Assembly (NCBI GenBank): GCA_030149475.1 | Contig: JASBRL010000093.1 | Location: forward strand, 1 to 34,146 | Reading direction: 5' to 3' | Origin: Marinobacter sp. | GTDB lineage: Bacteria > Pseudomonadota > Gammaproteobacteria > Pseudomonadales > Oleiphilaceae | Length of the DNA: 34,146 nucleotides | In this document: positions 1 to 9,537 of the stretch, in pieces | How positions within the stretch are numbered: position 1 is the stretch's first letter | Layout: each line of letters starts with the position of its first letter | Made by a program: the position numbers and the translations under genes | Notes under the pieces: model-generated | Seen by the model: only the letters and a program-made list of their open reading frames with translations | The model's database searches: none | Told to the model about the DNA's origin: nothing

Positions 1-573
1 GAACTGCCGGACCGTTTCTGCACCGGCTCGTCCATCATGCCGCAGAAGAAAAATCCGGATGTGCCGGAACTGGTGCGGGGCAAGACCGGGCGGGTCAACG
101 GCCACCTGATCAGTCTGCTGACGCTGATGAAAGGCCAGCCACTGGCCTATAACAAGGACAATCAGGAAGACAAGGAACCGCTGTTCGATGCGGTGGATAC
201 GGTCAAAGGATGCCTGAAGGCTTACGCGGATATGGTGCCGGCGATTGAGGCGAAAGCTGACAATATGCGGGTTGCCGCGCGCCGGGGGTTCTCCACCGCC
301 ACCGATCTGGCTGATTACCTGGTGAAGAAAGGTGTGGCTTTCCGGGATGCTCATGAAATTGTCGGCAAGGCGGTCGGTTTTGGCGTAGCGGAGAAACGTG
401 ACCTCGCCGATATGACACTGGCGGAACTGCGTCAGTTCTCGGACGTGATCACTGCGGACGTGTTTGATGTTCTGACGCTTGATGGCTCGGTCCAGGCCCG
501 GAATCATCTGGGGGGTACGGCGCCGACGCAGGTTCGCGCAGCGGTCGCCCGCGCCCGCGCGAGACGCGGTTAA
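1..573 (+). CDS. argH: Argininosuccinate lyase, C-terminal part (5' end outside window)
   Basis: The frame is open from base 1 and ends at the stop before 574. It begins inside the fumarase/aspartase superfamily signature [12 protein letters not shown], which forms the flexible catalytic loop of argininosuccinate lyase, and continues through the C-terminal helical domain ([15 protein letters not shown], then the LADYLVKKG and GTAPTQV segments typical of ArgH). The enzyme cleaves argininosuccinate to arginine and fumarate in the last step of arginine synthesis, in the cytoplasm. About 190 residues are present of the usual 460 or so. The next gene on this strand starts 250 bases downstream and belongs to an unrelated efflux operon. 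The assignment is secure from the signature; the N-terminal half cannot be judged. Confidence 0.96.
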   Translation, partial: ELPDRFCTGSSIMPQKKNPDVPELVRGKTGRVNGHLISLLTLMKGQPLAYNKDNQEDKEPLFDAVDTVKGCLKAYADMVPAIEAKADNMRVAARRGFSTATDLADYLVKKGVAFRDAHEIVGKAVGFGVAEKRDLADMTLAELRQFSDVITADVFDVLTLDGSVQARNHLGGTAPTQVRAAVARARARRG

Positions 574-825
574 CACGCGGTCTGCTTGCCGCCGACCCGG
601 TCGTTGTGTTGTGAAGCGCCTTCGCTTCGAGCAGTACAGTGTCGTGCCATTCAATGTTTTGCCCAGACGATGACATATCAGCAACCGCGGCCCGACGTCG
701 ATCCCCGGCGGGCCGCGCACGACCTCGCCAGAAAAGATTACATGGATGTCATCTCAGTGTCAGGCTGTTGACGGATTGGCCTGCTAGAAATGATGTTTCA
801 ATGAGCCTGAAGGCTGGATTGACGC

Positions 826-2295
826 ATGATGCTAAAAAGCTCACGAAGGCGAATCGGCTTGGCCATGGCGATCCTTTTGCTGGTCACCCTGACCGGCTGC
901 GCGAGTTATCAGCCAAGACCGTTGTCGGCACCTGAAACGGCTGCCGCGTTCTCTGAGCGTTCGCTCGACAATGCCGGGCTGCGTGCCTTCATGGAAGCCC
1001 AGCTCGGGCATCCGGTAACGCCGTGGCCACCCCGGACCTGGACGCTGGACCAACTTACCCTGGCTGCACTGCACTATCACTCCAGACTCGCGCTGGCACG
1101 TGCACAATGGGCGAGCGCCCGGGCCAACGCAGTAACCGTTGGCGCTTACCCGAATCCGTCGGTGCAATTTCTGCCGCAATATGCGACCAATGCGGCCGCG
1201 GCGATGTCGCCGTGGACCGTTGGGCTGACGGTGAACGTGCCGATAGTGACCGCCGGCAAACGGTCCTACCGCGTTGCCGAGGCCCGTGCTCAAGCCGAGG
1301 CGGCCCGGCTCGATGTCATCCAGACCGCATGGCAAATCCGGGCAAACGTCCGTCAGCCGCTGATACAGCTCGATGCCGCACGCCGACGGGTTACCCTGCT
1401 CGATGCCCAGGCAGGCGATGCATTGGCGTTGCTCGATGCGCTCCGGCAACGGCTTTCCGCCGGGCAGATCTCCCGGTTCCAGGTGGTTCAGGCGCGCCTG
1501 CAATGGAGCCGCGTTCAGCTCGCCCTCGCCGACGCCCGGGCCGCCGAAAATCAGGCCCGCACCGTGTTGGCGGGCGCTATCGGGGTGCCCGCGGGCGCGC
1601 TACGCGCGGTATCGTTCGACTTCGATGGGCTGCACGACCTGCCGGCGCCGGAAACCTTCCCCATTACGCGGTTCAAGACCTATGCGCTCACTCAGCGCCC
1701 TGACATTCGCGCCGCACTCATGCGCTATGCGGCCAGCGCCCAGGCGATAAAGCTTCAGATCGCGCGCCAATACCCTGATCTGGACATCGGTCCCGGCTAC
1801 AGCTGGGATCAGGGCACCCGCAAATGGTCGATCGGTTTTTCCCTGAGCCTGCCGGTGTTCAACCAGAACCAGGGCCCTATCGCCCAGGCCCGTGCCCGTC
1901 GCGACGAACAGGCGGCGCGGTTTCGCGTCCTGCAGGCGCACATCACCAATCAGTTCAGCAGCGCATTGGCCGCTTATCGCGATGACAGACACAAACTGGA
2001 ACTTGCGCGGCGTCTGCTCCAGGCCAGCCAGAGCCGGCTGGCTTCTGCGCGCGCGTCCTATCGGGCGGGAGAAACGAATCACGTGGATTTATTGCGCATT
2101 CAGCTGGAAACCCAGGGCGATCGTCTTGCCCTGCTCCAGGCGCGGGTGCAAGCCGCACAAGCTCTGGCAAAACTCGAAGACACGCTGGAGTATCCCTTGC
2201 AACGACCCACGGCTGCGTCCCATGCCATCGATGAGGTGGCGCCCGGGAAGCCCGGCCCATCCCGTAACCCATCAGCGGAGGGCCATGCCTTATGA
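826..2295 (+). CDS. RND efflux outer-membrane factor, lipoprotein (TolC/CzcC family)
   Basis: The 489-residue protein starts with a lipoprotein signal peptide (basic n-region, hydrophobic stretch, lipobox LTGC, so acylated Cys about residue 25). The mature part shows TolC-type repeats: long Ala/Gln/Arg-rich helices, YPNPSVQF near residue 110, a second-half repeat with the matching YPDLDIGPGYSWDQG, and the conserved SLPVFNQNQGPIAQA segment. This is the CzcC/CusC-type exit duct that spans the outer membrane and joins the periplasmic adaptor. It is the first gene of a three-gene operon and overlaps the next gene by four bases (ATGA). A second Met follows directly (829), and no clear ribosome binding site decides between them. 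The family assignment is firm; the transported substrate is not known. Confidence 0.9.
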   Translation: MMLKSSRRRIGLAMAILLLVTLTGCASYQPRPLSAPETAAAFSERSLDNAGLRAFMEAQLGHPVTPWPPRTWTLDQLTLAALHYHSRLALARAQWASARANAVTVGAYPNPSVQFLPQYATNAAAAMSPWTVGLTVNVPIVTAGKRSYRVAEARAQAEAARLDVIQTAWQIRANVRQPLIQLDAARRRVTLLDAQAGDALALLDALRQRLSAGQISRFQVVQARLQWSRVQLALADARAAENQARTVLAGAIGVPAGALRAVSFDFDGLHDLPAPETFPITRFKTYALTQRPDIRAALMRYAASAQAIKLQIARQYPDLDIGPGYSWDQGTRKWSIGFSLSLPVFNQNQGPIAQARARRDEQAARFRVLQAHITNQFSSALAAYRDDRHKLELARRLLQASQSRLASARASYRAGETNHVDLLRIQLETQGDRLALLQARVQAAQALAKLEDTLEYPLQRPTAASHAIDEVAPGKPGPSRNPSAEGHAL

Positions 2296-3344
2296 TCCGA
2301 CAGACTCGTCTTGCACATCTCGTTTTCGTTTTGGTGGCCGGCCTGCTCACCTATCCGGCGGCGCAAGCGGATGATGATGAAGGCCCGCCGATCGCGACAC
2401 CGCAGCGTGTTTTCACCGAGCAGGGTGTCACCTACGTCAAGCTGGACCCCGATACCCAGCAAGCCATTGGCCTGCGGACGACGACATTAAAGACCACCAC
2501 GTATCAGACGCGCCGAACGGCCTACGGTGAAGTCGTTGATGTCAGCGACTTGCTGGCCGATTACCAGCAGTTTGCCAGCGTCAGGGCCAGGGCGGCGCAG
2601 ACCCGGGCGCAGCTCGCCGCATCGCGTGCGGAGTACCGCCGCGTGTCGGGTCTGTATAAACATCAGCGCAACGTCTCGGAAAAGGAGGTCCAGGCGGCCC
2701 GTGCAACCTGGCGATCCGATCAGGCATCCAGTCAGGAAGCCAGGGCCCGTCTGGCGGCGGCCAGGAATACCATCGGGGCCCGGTGGGGCGCGTCGATTGC
2801 TGAGTGGGTCATCGAAGACCAGCCGGCCGTCGAAAAACTCAGCACGAACAAAACGCGACTGCTCAAACTGACGTTGCCTTTGGGTGAAACACCGACCCAG
2901 CCGCCGGCGGCGGCGCAGATTCCGTTATCCGGCGGTACCCTCGTGGTATCGCTGATTTCACCCGCGCCCCGGGTCGAACCCGACCTGCAAGGCCAAAGCT
3001 ATTTTTTTCTGGCCACATCCGGGCTCGATGATTTGCCTTACGGGCGTCGTGTGACGGGCTTGATGTCTTACGGCCCGCAGCGTCGTGGGGTGATTGTCCC
3101 GGACACGGCCGTGGTCTGGTCCCGGGGCAGTGCCTGGGTGTATATCAAGTCCGGCCCGGCGCAGTTCCAGCGCCAACCTGTGCGCATCGACGCGCCTGTG
3201 CCGGGCGGTTGGTTTCAGGCCAGCGGCTTGAGCCCCGGAGCACACGTTGTCACCCGGGGCGCCCAGGTGCTGTTGTCGGTCCAGACGCTGGCCAGCGCGC
3301 CCAAAGGCCAGGCGGCGGGCGGCGACGCAGGGGGTAACGACTGA
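2292..3344 (+). CDS. RND efflux periplasmic adaptor (membrane fusion protein, HlyD/CusB-like, divergent)
   Basis: The 350-residue protein has a Sec signal peptide (residues 1-26, cleavage near AQA). A coiled-coil hairpin follows at about residues 95-165, rich in Ala, Arg and Glu. After it come beta-barrel and membrane-proximal segments, with the typical RRGVIVPDTAVVWSRG motif around residues 258-273 and GLSPGAHVVTRGAQVL near the end. These features and the position between an outer-membrane factor and an RND pump identify the adaptor that links them. The biotinyl-lipoyl motif expected just before the hairpin is not recognisable: the sequence passes from YGEVVDVSDLL directly into the helix. 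I see no His-rich or Met-rich metal-binding tail, though an acidic DDDE stretch follows the signal peptide. Translational coupling on both sides (ATGA and TGATG) points to equal expression with its partners. Confidence 0.85.
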   Translation: MIRQTRLAHLVFVLVAGLLTYPAAQADDDEGPPIATPQRVFTEQGVTYVKLDPDTQQAIGLRTTTLKTTTYQTRRTAYGEVVDVSDLLADYQQFASVRARAAQTRAQLAASRAEYRRVSGLYKHQRNVSEKEVQAARATWRSDQASSQEARARLAAARNTIGARWGASIAEWVIEDQPAVEKLSTNKTRLLKLTLPLGETPTQPPAAAQIPLSGGTLVVSLISPAPRVEPDLQGQSYFFLATSGLDDLPYGRRVTGLMSYGPQRRGVIVPDTAVVWSRGSAWVYIKSGPAQFQRQPVRIDAPVPGGWFQASGLSPGAHVVTRGAQVLLSVQTLASAPKGQAAGGDAGGND

Positions 3345-6300
3345 TGCTCAAGCGCCTGATCACTGCATCGCTGCGTCATCGCTGGGTGGTGCTCGCGCTC
3401 GCGGGACTTCTGGTCCTCTACGGCGGTTATCGTCTGAACGACGCGCGGTACGGCGTTTTCCCGCAGTTCGCACCGCCGCAGGTGGTCATCCAGACCGAAG
3501 CATCCGGGCTGGCGCCGCGTCAGGTCGAGCAACTGGTGACCACGCCGATCGAAAGCGCGGTCAACGGCGTACCGGGCATCGAATCGCTGCGCTCGGGTTC
3601 GATTCTGGGCTTGTCGGTGATCACCGTGACCTTCGATCCGAGCACCGATATCTATCGCGATCGTCAGGTGGTCGCCGAACGGCTTGCGTCGATCAATGGG
3701 CAATTGCCGGCGGCCGCGCAGCCCCCGACGATGACGCCGTTGAGCTCGGCGACCGGCACAGTGCTTACCGTGGGTTTGAGTTCCAGGAGCCGCTCGCTGA
3801 TGGCGGTGCATACTATGGCCCAGTGGACCGTTCGACGCCGGCTGGAAGCAGTGAAAGGCGTATCGAATGTCGTGATCTTTGGCGGTCATGTCCGGCAACT
3901 GCAGATACAGCTGCATCCGCAGCAACTCACACATTACGGCTTGTCGGTGGCGGATGTGACGGCGGCCGCGCGCAAGGCCACCGGCATCCGCGGTACCGGC
4001 TTTATCGAGACTGGCAATCAACGCATCGAATTGCAAAGCCAGGGCCAGTCGATCACGCCGGCGGCTTTGGCCGACGTCATCCTGACTACCCGCCACGGGG
4101 TGCCGGTCACGCTCGGCGCGGTCGCTACCGTCACGGCCGCACCCGCACCGCCCGTCGGGGCCGCATTGATCAATGGCCAGCCCGGTGTGGCGCTGATCGT
4201 ATCTCAGCAGTATGGCGCCAATGCGGTGCAAGTGACTCAGCGTCTCGAAGCGGCGCTCAAAGACCTTCGACCAACCCTCGCTGCGGCCGATATCCAGATG
4301 GCGCCCAACCTGTTTCGGCCGGCGTCTTTCGTTGATCGGGCCATTGGCAATCTGCGCTCCGCCCTGACCATCGGCGGTCTGTTGGTGACGGTTGTCCTGT
4401 TCCTGTTTTTGTTCAACTGGCGTACGGCGCTTATTTCGTTGGCGGCGATCCCGCTGTCGTTGCTCAGCGCTACGCTGGTGCTGGAGTTGTTGGGCTTTAC
4501 GCTGAATACCATGACGCTAGGCGGCCTGGCCATCGCCGTCGGCCTGCTCGTCGACGACGCGGTCATTACCGTCGAGAATATCTATCGCCGCTTGCGCGAG
4601 AATCACGCCCGGTCGCAACCCCGGCCCACGCTGCCGGTCGTCCGCGATGCGACACTGGAGGTGCGCAGTGCGGTGGTCTACGCCACACTCGCCATTGCCA
4701 TGGTCTTCATTCCGGTGCTCACCCTGCCGGGGGTGGCAGGGCGTCTGTTCGGCCCGGTGGCTTACGCCTATATCCTCGCGACGCTGGCATCGCTGGCGGT
4801 TGCATTGACGGTGACGCCGGCGCTGAGCCTGTGGCTACTGGCCCATCGCAAACTCGAGGCACACGAGCCACCGCTCGCCGGTTGGTTAAAACCACGCTAT
4901 AGCCGGTTGCTCGGCGGTGTCGACCGACATTACCGGTGGGTGATGACTGTCGTGGTGCTGGGGATTGGCGCAGGCCTGGCCGCCGTGCCGTTTCTGGGGG
5001 CGAAGTTCATTCCCGAACTCAAGGAAGGCCACTACATCGTGCATATGACCGCAGCCGCAGGTACCTCGCTTGACCAGACGGTCGCACTGGGCCAGGCCGT
5101 GACCCACAAGTTATTGCAACTGCCCTACGTTCGCTCGGTCGCGCAGAGAGTCGGCCGAGCGGCCCAGTCCCAGGATATCCTGGGCCCCAATGCCAGTGAA
5201 TTCGACGTCGCCCTCAAATCGCTGACCGGTGCCCAGTCTGAGGCCGCACGGCGCGCGATCCAGAAAACCCTCGCAACCGTTCCGGGTGCCGATTTCGCCG
5301 TCAAGACGTTTCTGTCGGAGCGCATCGAGGAAACCATTTCCGGGCAGACGGCGCCGGTGGTCATTCACGTCTTTGGCCAGCAAATCGACGAACTCAACCA
5401 GCAAGCCGAGGCGATCGCCGGTATCCTGCGCCAGATACCCGGGGCCAGCGGCGTGCAACTGCAAGCCCAGCCGGCCAGTCCCAAACTGATGATTCACCTG
5501 CGCCCGGCCGCCTTGAAGCGCTGGGGCTTTCACCCCCTGGACGTACTGGATACGTTGCATACCGTCTATGGCGGCGACGTGGTGGGCCAGGTCTATGACG
5601 GCGACCGCATCTTCGATGTTGCCGTGATCCTGCCGCCGAAGGATCGCTCCCGCGTGGCCGACGTTGGTAATCTGCTGGTCAAAAGTGGCACCGGCGTTTA
5701 CGTGCCACTCGAAAAGCTGGCGCGCGTTTATGTCACCAGTGGGCCGAAAACCATTCTGCACGAAGGCGGGCGGCGGGTCGCGACGGTGACCGCGAACGTG
5801 ACCGGAGGCAATACGGCGGCATTCGTCGCCCAGGCCAGAAAGCGCATTGCGCAGAGCATTCACCTGCCGGCCAGCAGCTACGTCGAATACGCGGGCACCG
5901 CGCAACAACAGTCAAAATCCACGCAGCAACTGCTGGTCAACGCGTTGATCGCCGCGGTATTCACCGTGATATTGCTGTCACTGGTGCTGGCCTGGCCGCG
6001 CAATCTACTACTGATTCTGGTCAATCTTCCATTCGCCCTGGTGGGCTGCGTGCTCGCCGCGATGATCTTTTTGGGGGCCACACTGTCGATGGGCGGCATG
6101 GTCGGGTTTGTTACCGTCTTCGGTATTACCCTGCGCAATTCCATCATGCTGATTGCCCACTACGAGCACCTGGTTCGCCACGAAAACGTAGTGTGGGGGG
6201 CACAAGCCGCCATCCGCGGGGCTCAAGAGCGCCTTGCGCCGATCCTGATGACCGCGCTGGTCACCGGTCTGGGTCTGCTGCCATTGGCGCTGGCCAGCGA

Positions 6301-6424
6301 AGCGCCGGGCAACGCGATCGAAGGCCCTATGGCCCTCGTGATACTTGGTGGCCTGGCAACCTCGACGCTTTTGAACCTGCTGGTCATGCCGGCACTGGCC
6401 TTGCGATATGGGCGTTTTGTCTGA
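3344..6424 (+). CDS. RND efflux pump, inner-membrane permease (HME/CusA-CzcA-like)
   Basis: The 1026-residue protein has RND architecture: N-terminal TM1 (residues 13-30), a large periplasmic porter loop opening with VFPQFAPPQVVIQTEA, TM2-6 at about 337-500, a second periplasmic loop, and the C-terminal TM block. TM4 holds GGLAIAVGLLVDDAVITVEN, with D404, D405 and E411 as the likely proton-relay residues. The VFPQFAPP start resembles heavy-metal efflux pumps. The Cus-type methionine triad seems incomplete: a Met is present in HMTAAAGTS, but the other two positions read as non-Met in my alignment from memory. The first CzcA TM4 acid is also absent. The substrate is therefore unassigned; it could be a metal ion or an organic compound. 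The start overlaps the preceding stop by one base. Confidence 0.9.
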   Translation: MLKRLITASLRHRWVVLALAGLLVLYGGYRLNDARYGVFPQFAPPQVVIQTEASGLAPRQVEQLVTTPIESAVNGVPGIESLRSGSILGLSVITVTFDPSTDIYRDRQVVAERLASINGQLPAAAQPPTMTPLSSATGTVLTVGLSSRSRSLMAVHTMAQWTVRRRLEAVKGVSNVVIFGGHVRQLQIQLHPQQLTHYGLSVADVTAAARKATGIRGTGFIETGNQRIELQSQGQSITPAALADVILTTRHGVPVTLGAVATVTAAPAPPVGAALINGQPGVALIVSQQYGANAVQVTQRLEAALKDLRPTLAAADIQMAPNLFRPASFVDRAIGNLRSALTIGGLLVTVVLFLFLFNWRTALISLAAIPLSLLSATLVLELLGFTLNTMTLGGLAIAVGLLVDDAVITVENIYRRLRENHARSQPRPTLPVVRDATLEVRSAVVYATLAIAMVFIPVLTLPGVAGRLFGPVAYAYILATLASLAVALTVTPALSLWLLAHRKLEAHEPPLAGWLKPRYSRLLGGVDRHYRWVMTVVVLGIGAGLAAVPFLGAKFIPELKEGHYIVHMTAAAGTSLDQTVALGQAVTHKLLQLPYVRSVAQRVGRAAQSQDILGPNASEFDVALKSLTGAQSEAARRAIQKTLATVPGADFAVKTFLSERIEETISGQTAPVVIHVFGQQIDELNQQAEAIAGILRQIPGASGVQLQAQPASPKLMIHLRPAALKRWGFHPLDVLDTLHTVYGGDVVGQVYDGDRIFDVAVILPPKDRSRVADVGNLLVKSGTGVYVPLEKLARVYVTSGPKTILHEGGRRVATVTANVTGGNTAAFVAQARKRIAQSIHLPASSYVEYAGTAQQQSKSTQQLLVNALIAAVFTVILLSLVLAWPRNLLLILVNLPFALVGCVLAAMIFLGATLSMGGMVGFVTVFGITLRNSIMLIAHYEHLVRHENVVWGAQAAIRGAQERLAPILMTALVTGLGLLPLALASEAPGNAIEGPMALVILGGLATSTLLNLLVMPALALRYGRFV

Positions 6425-6453
6425 CCTGTGCCCGAACAGATGTCGGACACAGG
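6425..6453 (+). terminator. Hairpin directly after the RND pump stop codon
   Basis: CCTGTGCCCGA and TCGGACACAGG form an 11-bp stem with one mismatch and a 7-base loop, starting at the first base after the stop. No T-tract follows, so termination by this hairpin alone is uncertain; it may instead protect the 3' end of the mRNA. Confidence 0.4.
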
Positions 6454-6636
6454 AGCGGGCGGGTACACGGTGCCTTGCTCATGTGATGCCCGCAGGTGGT
6501 CTGCTATCGGGTGGTCTTTGCTGATCGCCCACGTCTGGCTCTCCCGGCCTTGCCGCAACGGTATCGATCCGGGATGCTTCTGGTTTAAACTGATTCTTGA
6601 CCGGCCCTTCTCAAGAAATTCTGCACCGGAGCCCCA

Positions 6637-9537
6637 GTGACAGTCCACAGCCTCCCGATCACTCTCGATTTCGACGAGGGCATCGACCGCAAGACCTTGC
6701 GACAACTGCGGGATCGGTTCGGTGAGGTCAATCAGGCCCGCTGGCACCGCGCACGATCGGCGCTGACTTACCGTCAGCAGTCGGTGCTGGATGTGCTGCC
6801 GCTGGTGTTTCACCTGAATCATCCCGCGCTGCCGGGCTATCTCGATCACGATTGTCCATTCGGTCTCGCCCACTATCAGCCGTCAGCGGATGAAGCGGCG
6901 GCAGCGCAGCGGCTGGCCCGGTCGTTCACGTTGCGAGACAGCGGCAAACGGCGCCCGGACATTGATGCAATGTTTCTGATGGGCAGCCCGGGCACCCTGG
7001 GGCACTCCACGGCCAGCGATCTGGATGTCTGGCTGTGTCACCGGGACGATTTACCCGAGCCCGGTATTCGCAAGCTGGAGCGTAAGTCCGGGCAGATCGC
7101 GGAGTGGGCCGCAAGCCTCGGCCTGGAGCTCCACGTTTTCGTGTTTTCTGCCCGGGACTGGCGGGCGGGCCGTCAGCGGGCGGAGGTAAACGGAGAGAAT
7201 TGCGGCAGCGCCCAGCATTTCCTGCTGCTGGACGAGTTCTATCGGACCAGCATCCATCTGGGCGGTCGCTTCCCGCTGTGGTGGTTGATTCCGGTCGACG
7301 CAGAACGCCGTTATCAGGAGCTTACCGGTCAGCTGATCGACTGTCGGTTCATCCGTGGTGACGAGTACATTGATTTCGGAGCCGTGCCGGATATCCCTGA
7401 GGAGGAGTTTCTGGGGGCCGGGGTCTGGCAACTGTACAAGGGCATTGACGCGCCCTGGAAAGCCCTGTTGAAGTTATTGCTGATTGAGTGCTATGCCCGG
7501 GATCCGTCCAGTGATCTGCTGTCCATGGCCTTCAAGCGAGCGGTGTACAGCGGTATCACCGACCCTGATCATCTCGACCCGTACAGGTTGTTGTACCAAC
7601 GCCTTGAGCGCTGGCTGATCCGGGTTGACGAGCCGGACCGGCTCGATCTGGTGCGGCGCAGCCTCTACCTCAAGGCTGGCCTGCCCCTCAGCCGGGCAGA
7701 CGTCAGTGGCGAGCGGTGGCGTGGCCAACTGTTGCGCCATCTGGTTGCCGGCTGGGGCTGGGAGGACACCACCGTCAAGACATTGGACAACCGCGCCGAG
7801 TGGCGCGCGGAGCAAGTGGTTGCGATACGCCGTGCCGTTGTCCGCGAGCTGACCCACAGCTATCGGTTCCTGTCGCGACTGGCCAGAACCCACGCCATGA
7901 AAGCTGCGATCAGCCCGCGGGACATGGGGTTGCTCGGGCGTAAACTTTACGCGGCGTTCCAGCGTAAGGCCGGCAAGATCGAACTGATCAACCCGAATCT
8001 CGTGCCGACGCTGGCGGAAGAAAACCTGGCCTTCTATCATCAGTCTGCGCAGACCGGTAGCGATGGACCCGACGGCTGGCTTCTGTATCGGGACCTGGAG
8101 AATCCCGCCGATGTCTTCTGGAAACCGGCGATCCGTCGCGCAGGGAACCTGACGGAGATGCTCGTCTGGTGCCACTGCAATGGGTTGTTGACGCGCAGCA
8201 CCCGGCTGAATGTTCGCGCCGGTCACAGTGCATTAACCCTTGGTGAGTTACGGGATCTGATCGAATCCCTGCAGCAGGCCCTGCCGGTTCCCATTGAGCC
8301 GGCCAGTCGTGAGGCCCTGGAGGCTCCGGTTCGTCCGTTGCGGTCCCTTTTGTTGATCAACGTGGCACTGGATCCTCAGGCGCGTCTCACCGAGCGTGGG
8401 TTGCACAAGCTCAGCGCCCGGCACGATTCCCTGGGATTCAGCGGGGGTCGCGAAAATCTGGTGCAGTCCATTGATCAGGTTACCTTGAGCAGTTGGCACG
8501 AAGTCAGTCTGCAGCATTATGCCGCCGGCGACACCCTGATTCAGTGTCTGAAAAACTACCTGGCAGCGGTCGTGGACAGCCCTGGGCAACTGCCGGCGCT
8601 GTCGGTGTTCAGTCACAGCAGCAGTCACGGCGTGGCCATCGCCCGCCGGGTGCAGGCCCTGTTTGAGGATGTTCAACGCCATTTCTATGCCGGCGGTGCG
8701 GGGCCACACCCGTTGCGTTACGTCATTGAAATGGATAGCCGGTTTTTCGTCCTCCAGTTTCAGGATCGTCAGCCCGGGTTTGTCGGCCTGGACAGCCGGG
8801 CGGCGCTGGATGAGTATCTGCAAAAACCTCAGTCAGTCTATGCGCCGGTGATACTGGATACTCACGCATTGGCGGACGATCCATGGTTGCGGGTGGTCTG
8901 TGAGGCCAGTCAGCCGGACAGCGTGCAGGTGTTTTATGTGGTCAGGCCTGAGCGTGTACATATCTGGGTAGTGGACGAAATGGGTTCGGTGTCGTCCTGG
9001 CAGCAAGCCAATCCCGGTCGCCAGTGCGTACTGGCGCCGCTACTGCGCTTTCTGGAAAATCGCCTTGAGCGGCGGCAGTTGCGTGATATGTCGGGGCCGT
9101 TCGGCGACAACGCGGCCCTGCTGTGCAGCGAGTTGGTTGTGCGCGACGGGCAATGGCGGTCAGAGCCGAGGCCGTCGCTGACGGTTGAAATGCCGCTGAA
9201 CGGGTTTGAGGTGCAGGCGATTGGCGTGCAGGAAGGTGGTCGCTTCCTGCGTTTTGACCTGTATTGCGGCCATCAGGAATTTACCGCGGCGGAGTATGGT
9301 GATGAGCTGATTCCAGCGGTCGCCCACTACATCCGTTCCCGGCGCCGGGCCGGCGATCGCTATCCGGTTTATCTCACCGATGTTTACCTGCCTCATGACC
9401 TGGAGCCTCATTTTTACCAGCAGGACCTGCAGACCTGTCAGTATCTGTATTACCGCCAGACGCTGGAACAGGCATTGAATCAGTCGCTGGCGGCGTCAGT
9501 CAGTGACTCCGTTGATCCGGGTTTCAAGGCTCCCTAG
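6637..9537 (+). CDS. cyaA: Class I adenylate cyclase
   Basis: The 966-residue protein makes cAMP from ATP in the cytoplasm. The N-terminal catalytic domain contains MGSPGTLGHSTASDLDVWLC (residues 115-134), the class I nucleotidyltransferase signature, with D128 and D130 as probable metal ligands. The LGAGVWQLYKGIDAPWKA segment around 265 is also typical. The long C-terminal half is the regulatory region. The length is close to pseudomonad CyaA and longer than the E. coli protein (848). The start is GTG (MTVHSLP). An upstream ORF running into this start shows no protein character. The TAG stop is part of a CTAG that flanks the palindromic element immediately downstream, so the 3' untranslated region is supplied entirely by that element. 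Confidence 0.95.
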   Translation: MTVHSLPITLDFDEGIDRKTLRQLRDRFGEVNQARWHRARSALTYRQQSVLDVLPLVFHLNHPALPGYLDHDCPFGLAHYQPSADEAAAAQRLARSFTLRDSGKRRPDIDAMFLMGSPGTLGHSTASDLDVWLCHRDDLPEPGIRKLERKSGQIAEWAASLGLELHVFVFSARDWRAGRQRAEVNGENCGSAQHFLLLDEFYRTSIHLGGRFPLWWLIPVDAERRYQELTGQLIDCRFIRGDEYIDFGAVPDIPEEEFLGAGVWQLYKGIDAPWKALLKLLLIECYARDPSSDLLSMAFKRAVYSGITDPDHLDPYRLLYQRLERWLIRVDEPDRLDLVRRSLYLKAGLPLSRADVSGERWRGQLLRHLVAGWGWEDTTVKTLDNRAEWRAEQVVAIRRAVVRELTHSYRFLSRLARTHAMKAAISPRDMGLLGRKLYAAFQRKAGKIELINPNLVPTLAEENLAFYHQSAQTGSDGPDGWLLYRDLENPADVFWKPAIRRAGNLTEMLVWCHCNGLLTRSTRLNVRAGHSALTLGELRDLIESLQQALPVPIEPASREALEAPVRPLRSLLLINVALDPQARLTERGLHKLSARHDSLGFSGGRENLVQSIDQVTLSSWHEVSLQHYAAGDTLIQCLKNYLAAVVDSPGQLPALSVFSHSSSHGVAIARRVQALFEDVQRHFYAGGAGPHPLRYVIEMDSRFFVLQFQDRQPGFVGLDSRAALDEYLQKPQSVYAPVILDTHALADDPWLRVVCEASQPDSVQVFYVVRPERVHIWVVDEMGSVSSWQQANPGRQCVLAPLLRFLENRLERRQLRDMSGPFGDNAALLCSELVVRDGQWRSEPRPSLTVEMPLNGFEVQAIGVQEGGRFLRFDLYCGHQEFTAAEYGDELIPAVAHYIRSRRRAGDRYPVYLTDVYLPHDLEPHFYQQDLQTCQYLYYRQTLEQALNQSLAASVSDSVDPGFKAP
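9534..9537. repeat. CTAG target-site duplication, left copy (contains cyaA stop codon)
   Basis: CTAG here matches CTAG at 9698-9701 across the palindromic element. Bases 9535-9537 are the TAG stop of cyaA, so insertion occurred at the stop codon and left it intact. Confidence 0.6.

Noticed and set aside
613..628. GAAGCG/CGCTTC hairpin after argH as terminator
   Set aside because: The stem is only six pairs, without a T-tract.
768..796. TTGACG box upstream of the efflux operon as a promoter
   Set aside because: The -35 is good, but at 17 or 18 bases no acceptable -10 exists (TGATGT at best).
3215..4231. 338-codon minus-strand open frame opposite the adaptor and pump genes
   Set aside because: It is Arg/His-rich and without recognisable domains; an antisense shadow of the pump gene.
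3247..4335. 362-codon plus-strand open frame overlapping the start of the pump gene
   Set aside because: It is an out-of-frame Arg-rich shadow; the pump frame carries all conserved motifs.
6428..6640. 70-codon open frame between the pump gene and cyaA
   Set aside because: No start signal or family resemblance; it runs just into the cyaA start and reads as non-coding leader.
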